Assembly (NCBI GenBank): GCA_034766995.1
Contig: CM068315.1
Span: 21,544,344 to 21,608,343, forward strand
Direction of reading: 5' to 3'
Source: Acanthacorydalis orientalis
Taxonomy: Eukaryota > Arthropoda > Insecta > Megaloptera > Corydalidae
Length of the DNA: 64,000 nt
Positions 12,237-23,529 of this stretch are shown one piece after another (the stretch's first letter is position 1; every line of letters begins with the position of its first letter). The notes below the pieces were generated by a model. That model was not told the origin of the DNA, did no database searches, and saw only the letters and a program-made list of their open reading frames with translations. A program made the position numbers and the translations under genes.

Positions 12237-15200
12237 AGTTCATTTGATCTCTCTTTGTCAATGTTTTATAACTAAGGAAATTTGATTTAAATCATCTAGT
12301 AAATATATGTGATGAAAACATTTATTTGAAACTTTATTTTGCATAATAAACATATAGTTCTTATTCAGTGAAGTTTGCATATTTTACAATTTATGTACAC
12401 TTATTCCCATATATATTATTTTAAAGTAATGATGTGTAATTTTTTAAAAAAATAAACGATATATTTCCTTTCAGTTTTAAAAGTAAGGATAAAATTGCAA
12501 TGGAAAAATCTGAAAATTTTAGAATTATTGCTGAAATATTAATTTTTTTTCTTTCTTGTTTCTCCCTATCTGCCTTTCAATGTAGGTTAAATATTAATGA
12601 CTAGAAAAGAAAAAAATATATTAAAGCTCCATCTGTATAACTTTCCTTAACATCCCTCTTAAGTATTACTAAATTTGTTTATTGAACCATTGAAATTTTC
12701 CTCATTTTAGATTTATTTCTTCATGGATATGACTGCATTTTTCTAATCTTTATTTTTTGTATAAAATTATGAATTCATTGTTTAATCACGTGTGAATCAT
12801 AAAAGAATATATTTATTTATTTATGTTTATTTTATCATTTTAATTTATCCTAAAATGTTTCTACTCCAATTAGTTTTTATTCATTATTTTCATTGTCTTT
12901 GTTATGTTTGTAATTAAATAATTTTGTAAAGTTAATATGCTTTAACTGGTTCAATTAAATTAAATTACATGTCAGTGTATTATTCAAATCAGTTGAATTA
13001 TTGGTTTCATACAATTTAACAATAAACTGAGAATTATATATATTTTAATATACTAAATATAAGAATGTAATTACAATGTAGTTTTGGCACTGCTGCTAAA
13101 TTCACTTTCACAAAATAAAATTTTCATTCACCCCTAGAGCTATTAAAATTAATATATAATTTTTTTAAGATATAAAATTTGAAAAATCTATGTTTGTACA
13201 TAAGATGTATGCATCCAAATGCATCAAACAAGCAAATGTTTATTTTAATCAATATATTTAAATTACTTAGCTTATTGCTACAGATGCACCATTCTGTTAA
13301 TGTTCCTTCAGGCAAATTTAATTAATTAATTCATTTGAATGTGTAATCAGCAATAAGTGTTATGTGAATAATGAATAAAAAATTAATTATTTTTCTCTTA
13401 TATTTAAACAATTTATTAACATGCTTAGTATCTTTTTAAAATTATTTTTAATGAATATTTTGATTTCTACTCATACCAATATTATTATAATGCAATACTG
13501 AATGTGTATTAAAATTTAGCTATACAATTTATTATTGTTTTTTTAACATACATGCAAAATGAATATTGTATAGGACATTTATTATTATTTATTTTTTGGC
13601 ATAAGTAATGTGATACTATGTGGAAATCGGTTTTATTTTTAGTATAAATAAATAATATTATTTATGTAGCTCATAAATGATACATATATGCACACATATA
13701 CAAGCATGTACGATCAAATTTATAATTGTAAAAAAAAATATAGAACGGAAGTTTATTAAACCGCAAATCAATTTATTCTTCAGTTGTTACTAATTTTTCA
13801 AAATAGTTGAAAATTCTATGTATAAAATTTCTATAAGCATACTTTTTTGTTGGAAAATAAAAAGATGAAGTACAAATTGAAATGTAATTGATATAAACTA
13901 TTTTTTATGAGTTTATATATAATGATTAAAAGATGCAATATTTGTATCTATACCTTTAAAATGTCAAAAACAGAATATTTACAACTTACACATATGAAGA
14001 AAGGGTTTGGTATTGAAAATTTACAAAAGATTCCGCTTAATTTTTACTTTCTCTAATGATGGTTGTTAAAATTCATGTATTGATCAATAAATCATAGAAT
14101 ACCTATACCTGGGACCATATTTCAATATGAAAGTTAATCAATGTTTCTGTGTTTGTATTTCAAATATTTAGATGTGTTGTTCATACATACTAAAAGTAAT
14201 AATAATGGAGACTAGATTTTGATACAAGTTTTAGTATATTTTCTAATTTTCATAATTAATTAAGTATGTTATTTATATTTAGTTCAAATGAGAATAATTT
14301 CAAACTTGAAAAGTCACTTCATATAAAATGAAACAAATTGCTAATGATTATCAGTAAACCTTTTCATTTATAAAAGAGTATACACCAGTATATAATTATT
14401 AAAGAAATATTCACTACACTCAGATTTTCTGCTAAGATTATTTATATAATTTTTATATTTTATCTACAAAATTAAAATTAACTCATTAATGTTTACATAC
14501 ATACATAGATGCATTTTATAAAACCTAGATGAAAGTATCTACTCACAAATTTTTATCTTTTACAACATGCAATTGTATACAGAAATAAAATGTCCGAGTA
14601 AATACATATATATATATATACATATATAAAGTTCAAAATTGTCAGCAATTTAGTGATAAATCAATAGTCAAAAAATATTTATAAAGGTAAAAAATATTTA
14701 TTTTAATTTGCTAGAATAGTTCTTAATTCACAATTATTTTTTTTTATAAATTGTTTCATTGATATCTAATTTTCATGTAATAATTGCATGTTCTATCTAC
14801 TTAAAAGATTTAAAAATTAATTTGACTCTATAACTACAACTTTTAATATATAAGATAATGCATTCGATAAGGGAAAGTTTAAAATCACTAAAAACAACAA
14901 AAAATATACTTGATATGTAAATAACAATCCTAATTCTATCTCTTCGTTTCTCTTTAAAATTTACTATTGAAACAGTATTTTTATGAAATCTTTCAAATTA
15001 TTATAAGATTTCATATCGGTATTAATACTCTGATTGCAATGAAGTAAATCATCATTCAAAAAAAACTATGACATCGGAGTATCATTAGCCATATAGGATT
15101 AGTTAACGTGCAATACATCAGTGTCATTAGTAGATAACAGGTTCAAGTGATAAATAGAAGCATATTTATATATTACATTCTAACCCTATTTCATTTTAAT

Positions 15201-17990
15201 ATGTTAAACTGTTCAAAAAATAATGTTCTCAATAGAAAATTATTTTTATTTCTCACAAAAAAACTTTCACTCAAATGCAATTTTTATGTGAAACTAATGG
15301 TCATGTGTGTTAAGTTAATTTTACAATAAAAGTAAAATTAGTTCATTTCATGCAAAATAAAATATTAAAAATTTCTGAAATTCATAAATAATAACTTGTA
15401 GCAAATATAACTTTTTATTCTAATTAAAACGTTATAGTTGATAAAATTAATTTATATTACTTCGAGTGTCGAAGCTTGTTTCATTTTATATGAAATTAAT
15501 TCATTTTTGAATATTTTACATATAGATTATTTTAGGAAATTCTAAGTGTTTAATGTATTGTACATTGCTATTTTAGTATTCATTTTATAAACAGACAATG
15601 ACTATAAATTAGTTCAATGGAGTAATTTTCAAATTGATGTTAGCTGTACTAAAAGTTTTTTGTTGTACTGTGTAAAATAATTATCAGTGTTGTAATTCAG
15701 CTTCAATGAAAAAGTCAAAAATCAAAACTAACATATTTTTTTAAAAAGAGAAGTGAATGATTGTTAACTTCACATCTTATTAAGGGTTTTGTTACATGTG
15801 TAGACAAAGCAGTATTTCTTTAATGTTGTTTGCTAAAGTTACTGTTATTAACACGTTGCATGCTTGTAACATTTGTCATATTAATCTTTGCAACAAGTCA
15901 GTGGTTTTTGTATTTAAATTATAATCAGTCAATCACCATTAATGTGTGAAAATATTCTTGGTAGTACAAAAAAATCTTAAAATAAACATTTAAAAAAATA
16001 TAATAATAAATCAAATTACAATGTTTGTTAATACATATTTATATTTCATATAAAGAAAATGGCTTGCAACGTGTTAAATGGTTTGGTTTGATTGGTCGAA
16101 TTCAATTCGACTTCATAAAACTATTTTTGACAATTTCTTAACTAAATTAATTTAAAATTATATCTCAAAGTGAACCCTCAGTCAAACTTATTTTGAATAA
16201 AATTGTCTCCAACAATTTCCTATTATATATGTTATGATACTAACTGTTAACAGTTTTACTATTTAATATTAATCTATAAACTTTCCCAAAGTTATTCTGA
16301 AGATAGTTTATGAAAATCAAATTATATATACAATATCCCGGGGGTATGTGTGTGTTATATGTTCCTCATATATCTATAAAGAAATGTATCGTTGTTGATA
16401 TTGTCATTAATTTATTTATATTTGAAGAAGAGGATGAAGTGTTTCAAATGAATGGAATTGAGGTGTCGTTATTTAACCTATATTTTAAGAAAATTCACTA
16501 CTAAATAATATTAAAAACTTTTTCGATACTTTTGAAATACTCATATGCTTTTTTAAAAGAGTTATTTCATTTGTTTGATTATACAAAGCCGAATATAAAT
16601 ATAAAGCTTTTTAATTAGCTGTTTGTATCGTTTTTATATAGAGTGTACAGTGAAAAAATTAGTAGCTTTTTAGTTAGACGTACATCGATCGAAGTACTGT
16701 TTTAGTGAGACTTCCATGCAATATTATTTATTGTCTCACTACTAGAAAAAATTAAGATCGTTTGTACATATCGAACATTTTTTCTTAAAATATAGGCATC
16801 GCATTGTTAGTTGATTTGTTATATATTATTGACTGAGTTTACTTTAATTTTTAAATAGTTGTAATGATGTTATTGTAAATATTTTGAAGTTATATTAAAT
16901 GCTTTATTAACGTAACAATTTTTTTCTTTTTTGTATAATTCAGCCAGTAAGTATCTTAACCAGTTAAATAATACTCATGAATTAAACTTAAGTTTTGGAA
17001 TTTGGCTGGTCTGATATTTGGTTTGGCTGGCCAAACATTTTTTTTAACAGAAATAGTACATTCGTTACACATTGTATTATTTTACATTATAAAGTAATTG
17101 CCAATTTTTTTGTTCCAAGAAATTCATTTCATTAGGCTAATTTATAACTGTCAATTTACCTTATTAAGAAACTGTTTTGGCAAGATATTGATATAGTATT
17201 ATAAAAATAGTTTTCCTTTTTTTAATGAAATTATAAATCCTAGACTGGTGGAAATAAAATGTACTCTTTAAAAATTAAATTTATATTAGTTGTGCTCATT
17301 TTTATACAAAATAAATTTAAATTAGTATAAAAAAAGGATATTCTATATTATTCAATTAATAAACAAATCAGGTATGTAGAATGAACAAATTCTTAATAAA
17401 AAACATTCAAATTTAGTCAACAGATAAAATCAGTCAGTAAGTCAAGTAGGTTAATACACATTTATATTCTGATAATGTGAAAGAAAGATTTTCACTAAAA
17501 GATTACTATTCTGTCTTCCCATGTTGATTTAGTATTTATAGATTATTATTGTCACAGGACAGTACAATTAGTCAAAGATATAACTGTGATAACGGAAATA
17601 AAATTTTTAAAAACTTGTTTTTCATTAGTAAAGGTATAGAGATTTTTATAAACCAAATATACAAAATATTATACCCATAAAATTGTTTGAAAATACAATT
17701 CATTAAAAATATAATTTTTTAATAAATTTTTTTTTGCATTTATGAATAATTTTTGCAGTGGTTATTTCAATGTATATTAATGTAAAATTATTATAAGGAA
17801 AGAAAGTTAGAGTGCTATGTAAAATTTTTATAAAAAAATCGTTTTCATTTTTGTAAAATTAGAAATATAACAGATTAGTGTTAAATTTGATACTTCCAGC
17901 AAACTAAAGTAAAAAACCACTGAAATAATGGTTTTTGTCATCACTACATTAGCTACTGCATTTTTTAAATGTATGTATACAAACGTTTAC
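12237..17990. other. AT-rich intergenic DNA, no gene recognised
   Basis: About 5.7 kb of very AT-rich sequence between RCAN and the retrotransposon cluster. The only open frames are short, compositionally biased ones (13124-13315, 15147-15329, 16310-16504) without family resemblance. A short TA tract lies at about 14606-14628. Confidence 0.5.
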
Positions 17991-18056
17991 GTATTTAATA
18001 TGTATACATTGTTTCGTTCGTATTTAGTATGTATACATCGTTTTATGTATTTAAAC
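17991..18056 (+). repeat. Short tandem repeat of about 27 bp
   Basis: GTATTTAATATGTATACAT is followed by GTATTTAGTATGTATACATC and a third partial GTATTTAAACG. It abuts the 3' end of the LINE remnant and may be part of its tail or target. Confidence 0.5.
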
Positions 18057-18411
18057 GATGACATGACACTTGAAATGCTGTTTCTACTCTGACTTGAACA
18101 GCTGGAACGTACGTGAGGGCAAGCTTGGATGCGTGACGGGTCGCTGCATCAGCGTTCCCATTGCCTGCTACGCCAGTGTGGCTAGGTATCCAGCGAAAGA
18201 CGATAGATTTACCGCGTAAGACGATACCAATCAAGCTCTTACGTATCCCTTGAACAAGATTGTCCATCGGATGCACACTGCAGATGGCAGAAAATGCAGC
18301 TTGTGAATCAGAACTGATGAGGTACCTCGAGTGAGTAGATGAATCGGTGAAATGCAGATCTTGGGAAATGTCGAAGAGCTCTGCTGTAACCATGCTCATT
18401 ATTAGAGACAA
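18043..18411 (-). pseudogene. RNase H domain fragment of the LINE
   Basis: The open frame contains SDSQAAFSAICSVHP, then FRWIPSHTGVAGNGNADAAT, the typical RNase H signature (WIPSHxGxxGNxxAD) of I-group LINEs and their jockey-like relatives. It is separated from the RT by decayed sequence. Confidence 0.85.
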
Positions 18412-18741
18412 TCTCCACTCGTATATCTCATCCTTACATACAGAAGAACATCTTACTGCGTCCCCAGAGTGGGAACCATCAGTGTGCTTGTATCTTGGAT
18501 ACAGAGAGCATAGTTCTAAGAAGCATTACGGGTACCCCCTGGACAGTTGTCTGACTTATGAAGTGTCAGGTCGCCACGGTAAATGGTCTGAGGAACTATT
18601 CACGATGATGGTGACAAAGAATGTTTAAAATTTGAAAATTTCGAGATAAGTTTCATTTCAGAAGATATTTCTTTTACTCTGGGGCAAAGAGACTTTAATG
18701 GTCGGATTCGGAAGACGGTACTATAACTGTTGTGCTAATGT

Positions 18742-19083
18742 TTACTGCTCATACCAGCAACATAATTCAAGATGAGCTTCAGCACAGATGTTTGGAATCG
18801 GGCTAGAGCGGAATGCACCGGGAACCAGACGTATCCTTGTGTGGTTTGTTGTCAAACATGGAGATACACAAATCCCTTGCAGAAAGTAAACAATACGTCC
18901 ATAATCGAGTTTCAATCTAACTAATAACCTGAACAAAATGAGAAAAACAGTGCGTTCTGCTTCCCATTTAATATTGGAGAACATTTTGATAATGTTTAGG
19001 ATCTTTTTAAACTTGATATTCAAATCAGTAAGATGTGGTTTCCATGTCAATTTCTGTTCGAACGTTAATCCTAGGAAACGCAT
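18742..19083 (-). pseudogene. RT C-terminal / thumb fragment of the LINE
   Basis: The frame MRFLGLTFEQKLTWKPHL continues with LNIIKMFSNIKWEAERTV and LFRLLVRLKLDYGRIVY, which matches the post-catalytic RT region of jockey-like elements. The catalytic FADD box region lies in decayed sequence just to the right. Confidence 0.8.
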
Positions 19084-19769
19084 TGTTTCCGTGAAAACGA
19101 GTTGAGTTTCCCCAATAGGGTCATATCAGGTTGAAGACTGTGAAAACTGTGGAATTGTACACAGGTGGTCTTTTGTGTGCTAAACCTGAATGTTAATGAA
19201 GAGCTGCAGCTTCCTTTCGTCATTGGCAATGCAGCTAGATCGGCAATAAATTTCCTGGTTATTCACTTACAGGCTAGCCTGTACGGGAGCATGGATGTTC
19301 TGTGCTATTCTATTAATCACCGCCGCAAACACAGTAACACTCAATACAGAGCCCTGTGAGACACTGTTCTGCTGGGGATGTGCGCAGGAGAAGGCGATAC
19401 CACAAACTCAATGTTCGAACCGACATGAAATTATCTACGAACTGCGGTAGATTACCTCGCAGACCCTACTCGAGGAGTGTCTTCAAAATACCGAACTTCC
19501 ATATCGTGTCGTAAGCTTTCTTCAGGCCGAAGAACACGGCAATGAAGTGTTACCTGGAGATGTAAATATCTTGTATTGCAGCTTCAAGGTTGACTAACAA
19601 GGGGAGGATACGCTCTCGGAAATCGAGTTTGGGATCAAACTTCGTGTAGTGGTAGGGTACCTCCCAAGTATTAATATAGTAACGTACTAGCTCACACTAT
19701 TCAGCCATTTTCGAGGAAAAAAGCTTCAAAGTTTCCGCATCTTATGAGAGAAAGATTGTCTCCCGTAGT

Positions 19770-19856
19770 CAACTACCTTGATCGTTAGGCGGTAACGTGC
19801 CGGGTTCACGTTTTGGAGGTTTCAGGTTCGGTTCTCCGTCTGTGCAGTTTTTTTTT
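19770..19856 (+). other. tRNA-like segment with T-run in the left foldback arm
   Basis: A-box-like GATCGTTAGGCGGTAACG is followed about 35 nt later by the B-box-like GGTTCGGTTCTC and a run of nine T (about 19848-19856) resembling a Pol III terminator. It does not fold convincingly as a full tRNA. It may be a tRNA-derived (SINE-type) promoter captured in the element. Confidence 0.4.
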
Positions 19857-20343
19857 CTTCACCTGAATAATTATTTAATGCATTTTATTAAAAAAAATAA
19901 ATAAAAATGAAATAACATTTTCTTACCATTTTTTTTTCGAAAAATGCTCTAAAATTTTTACAATTTTATTTCGAGAACTGATTTTTTCATGATTTTTTTT
20001 TTAATTTTTTTAATTTTTTTCATTATTTTGCAAACATATTCGTATATTAAAGTATTCACGTGGTATATAATTTCGTTAAAGATATCACGTGGTATATCTA
20101 AGAAAGAATATTATACCTTTCTCTATACACAATATTCCGTTCACGTAAACACTTATAATATACGAATATGTTTGTAAAATAATGCAAAAAGTTAAAAAAT
20201 TCGTGAAAAATCATTTTCTGAAATAAAATTTTAAAAATTATAAAAGAAAACATATTTGAAAGAAAATAGGAAGAAAATGTTACTTCATCTTTATTTGAAT
20301 AATTCTGTTAATAAAATCCATTAAATAATTATTCAGGCGAAGA

Positions 20344-20430
20344 AAAAAAAACTGCACGGATCGAGAATCGACCTGAAACCTTGGATACGTGACTGCAACC
20401 CGCTACGACCTAACTATCAAGCTAGTTTAC
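20344..20430 (-). other. tRNA-like segment in the right foldback arm
   Basis: Mirror copy of the left-arm segment on the minus strand: TTGATAGTTAGGTCGTAGCG, then GTTTCAGGTCGATTCTCG, then a T-run. It is closer to the tRNA B-box consensus (GGTTCGANTCC) than the left-arm copy. Confidence 0.4.
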
Positions 20431-20602
20431 TACAGGAGAAAATCTTTCTCTCATAAGACGCTGCCGAAACTGGAGCATTTTTTCTCGAAAATGGCTAAGA
20501 TAGTGCGAGCTAGTACGTTACTATATTAATACCATTAGGGTACCCTACCACTACATGAAGTTTGGTTCCAAACTCAATTTTCGAGAGCGTATCCTCCCTT
20601 TG

Positions 20603-20899
20603 TAAGTGGTCGATTGCCGAGCGGTTGAGGCAGAAACAATATAGCACGTTAGTCAAGAAATCATTAGCTTTCAAACATTACATAAGCATCCGATTCACCA
20701 TGCTCTCGAGTAACTTGTATAGACAGCAAGCTAAAGAAATAGGAGGATAACTCGAGGCATGTCTAAGGTCCTTGTTAGGGTTCGAAATTGGGACGACGAT
20801 GGATTCTCTCCATTTGGCCAGAAAAACATTCTCAGCCCAAATCTTATTGTACAGGTTTAAATTTTTTTCTTTAAAAAGACATAGCAGGCGTTTGATCAT
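20603..20899 (-). pseudogene. RT N-terminal fragment of the LINE
   Basis: Encodes NKIWAENVFLAKWRESIVV, then SNPNKDLRHASSYPPISL and CCLYKLLESMVNRML, the conserved start of the RT domain (canonically ..RPISL), then RSAIDHL up to the TAA flank of the foldback insertion. The opposite flank resumes with LVNLEAA, so the two pieces were contiguous before insertion. Confidence 0.85.
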
Positions 20900-20929
20900 T
20901 TCATATGTTCGATCGGTGTCTAGTTTAGA

Positions 20930-20970
20930 AAAAGTATCTCTACATTCTTTAAGAATGTAGAGATACTTTT
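20930..20970. repeat. Perfect 20-bp-arm palindrome inside the LINE remnant
   Basis: AAAAGTATCTCTACATTCTT, one T, then its exact reverse complement. A further partial copy (AGAATGTAGAGATTC) follows directly. It is a local inverted duplication within the EN-RT linker region. Confidence 0.8.
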
Positions 20971-21377
20971 AGAATGTAGAGATTCACGAATTCTACGTAG
21001 CTGAAATGGATGTTATACTTTTCGTTTATACTACCGGAGAAGTTATGGCTGTTCGACATTCTAATTATGCTTTACGCGTCAAGAAGCGAGCGTCATAATT
21101 ATCAGAACTGGCGACTGCCTGAAAAGTTGCGGTCAGCTCTTCAGCCACAGAGAGAGGGGATACCTCGACATCACTATCTACGAAAATGCCTGTTATTCGC
21201 AATGGGACGTTTTTAACCAAAATTTTTGTTATTTTCTGTCAAACCTCTAAAGACATGGTGGGGCAATTATTACAGTGGAGACGTGTTTTCCCAAGAGGAC
21301 TTCTTGGCATCCATTATTGTTCTACGTGCGACGGCACGTGTATTACGATGCGACAGTCCTCAGACCACCATATTCAA

Positions 21378-21600
21378 AGAATATTTTCATCTGTACCAGT
21401 TTTTTCGATTGTGAATTGTTTACAGATTCAACTAAAAGTCTCCCATCTCGTAATTTTTTGTCCATTTTACCGTGCCTATTTGTCCATATAAAACCTTTTG
21501 TATTAAAAAGGGGGAAACCTAGGAAAAGTCTTTCTTTTTTCTCAAGGTAACCAGGAACCGGGGTGTAAGTTCTTCCTTCTTCATGATCACACTCGAACGA
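21378..21600 (-). pseudogene. LINE ORF1 (gag-like) fragment
   Basis: Minus-strand translation reads KKERLFLGFPLFNTKGFIW, then GKMDKKLRDGRLLVESVNNS and QSKKLVQMKIF. This resembles the RRM-like region of ORF1 in jockey/R1-type LINEs. It ends abruptly into linker sequence (TIMDAKKSSWENTSP), which implies an internal deletion of the endonuclease domain. Confidence 0.65.
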
Positions 21601-22612
21601 CTTTTGTAAATGGGTCGTCTCCTCTTTACCCTAGAGGAAAGGGTGTAACTTGGTTAGAATTTTCCATAAGAAAAATAAAATTCTAACAAGTTTAATTAAT
21701 AATAAATCATATTTCAACAAGATAATATAATTATAATTACTTACCTGCTATTTTTAAATAGGGTATTTTTATACTTTAAGATACAAGTTCTCCAGTAGAC
21801 AATAAAGTTTCGGATTTACATATATTTTGTTTGAATCAGAATTTATCAGAATTGTAATTTTTTGAAAATTCTTTGATATTATTGTATAAAAAATATGGCA
21901 TATTTGTAAATGTAGAAAGTATATAATCGACGATTGACGAAATATGTGAATAAATTTTAAAAGAAAAAAAATACATTTGAAAATTTTCTAATAAAATAAA
22001 TTTTTCAAGAACAGTTTGAATACTAAAAAACTTTATTAAAGTAAAAAATCTAATGTTGACTACAGAAATTTGACATCAAACTGACTAGTAAAAAACATCC
22101 ACAACGAAATATTTGAAAGTGAACATCAATCTAAATATATTAAAATACATTTTATTTAAATTAAATTATAAATAAAATGTGATACTTACCGTTGATTGAA
22201 ATTTTCAATAAATACAATTTCAAATGATGGTTGTAGGAGTTAAACTAACCTGTTTTCTGTTTAAAATCTTCAAGGCGTTAAAATAAAGTAAAAAATAGTA
22301 AAAGTGAGCATTAAGATCTATTTAAAATTGAATTAATCTCATTTTTATAATAATGTAATAGAATTCTTCAATGATTTATTGTGTATTTTTATTATTAATT
22401 CATATTTAAAATTAGATCTTCATGTAAAGTATATATATTTATTATTTATTCAAAAGTTTAATCGTATTTATTCTATTTTAATTATCGTTTACTTATATAG
22501 ATAAAAAATAATTATTATTATTAAACAAAATATAAATTTATAGATTATCTCTTTCCACTCGTTTATCTTTTGAATTCTTTTTTTGATTTATGTAAATATA
22601 TATATATATATA

Positions 22613-23014
22613 TTGGATCAGTGCAAAAGTTCATATAAGATTTGAATTTGAAACTCAGGCAATTATTTTCCGAAGAAAACGCTTTTATTAATCAAGTATG
22701 TATTCACCATCGTTTTCTGTAATTATTTTCCAACGCTCAGGCAGCTGTGACGCTTCTTCGTTCGTAAAAGGTGCGTAGTTTTTTTTGCAAAAAACGTAGT
22801 GAGGTGGTTTTTAACGGCCTCCACGACAACCACGTATCGAGCTTCAACGTGAACCCTAGCTTCATTAAATGCTGAAATGTAGTCGATCTGTCAAAGTTGA
22901 GTGCCTTGGCAACCTCTTACGTTGAAATTCGTGAGATATATTTCAATCACGAGTGCCGCCATACGGCACTCAAAATCATCTATTGAATTGTATACAAACT
23001 TTTACACTGATCCA

Positions 23015-23015
<1 letters not shown>
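22613..23015 (-). mobile_element. Internally deleted mariner element inside a (TA)n tract
   Basis: Termini TTGGATCAGTGCAAAAGTT and the inverse of TTGGATCAGTGTAAAAGTT, flanked by TA. Minus-strand remnants keep a helix-turn-helix-like piece (VAKALNFDRSTTFQHLMKLG) and the C-terminus (TNEEASQLPERWKIITENDG, then EYILD and a stop). The catalytic middle is gone. (TA)n flanks both sides (22597-22612 and 23016-23066), so the element landed within a microsatellite. Confidence 0.85.
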
Positions 23016-23060
<45 letters not shown>

Positions 23061-23529
23061 ATATATGGTAAAATCGATGTTACATTCATGAAGCAAAAGT
23101 TTGGAGTATCCTTTCAAATGTGTTATAATTTTAATACTATGAAATAATTTTAATACTATAAAAAAATTCAAGTTATTGCAGACAATTTTATTAACTCAAA
23201 CTATTTTTTTAATATTTTGTCGGGTCTTCTTTAATTTTACTGGAACTAACGTTTTTTGAAAAGGAAAAAACTTTTTTTTCTGATCAACTTAAAATCAAAT
23301 TTTTAATCTACACACATCTAGTGATTTAATATATTTATGCTAATTGATATGTACAAAAAAATTGTATAAAAATATTAGTTCTTATTTATTTCGATATTGT
23401 TTTTAATATTAAAATGTATTTTTTCGGAATAATGTTAACATTTTAACAGCTAATCCGTAAAGAATCAAAAAGCTTTCGTGTAGTGACAATTGATCTCTAT
23501 CGTCGTAGCACAATCATTTTTTTATTGAA

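Larger units (their letters stand above)
19598..20602. mobile_element. Foldback (long inverted repeat) element inserted in the LINE, TAA target duplication
   Basis: 1005 bp, nearly all imperfect palindrome. Termini are CAAGGGGAGGATACGCTCTC (left) and, on the opposite strand at the right end, CAAAGGGAGGATACGCTCTC. Arms of about 450 bp converge on a loop near 20085-20125 (CAAACATATTCGTATATT on one side, its complement on the other). It is flanked by TAA at 19595-19597 and 20603-20605. No transposase is inside, so it is non-autonomous. The 3-bp TWA-type duplication is typical of PIF/Harbinger, but the family assignment is inference. Confidence 0.85.
18043..21650 (-). mobile_element. Decayed non-LTR retrotransposon (I/Jockey group) with RNase H, split by a foldback element
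   Basis: Minus-strand order runs right to left: ORF1 (gag-like) fragment about 21600-21378; end of the endonuclease-RT linker about 21360-20960; RT start (WRESIVVPISNPNKDLRH, YPPISLACCLYKLLESMV) 20899-20603; interruption 19598-20602; RT core continuing (LVNLEAAIQDIYISR, then KKAYDTIWKFGILKTLLE) about 19597-19360; RT C-terminal part (MRFLGLTFEQKLTWKPHL) 19083-18742; RNase H 18411-18043. The frame has many stops and shifts, so it is a dead copy. The endonuclease domain is largely missing, because ORF1 passes within about 40 bp into the linker before RT. Confidence 0.85.
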
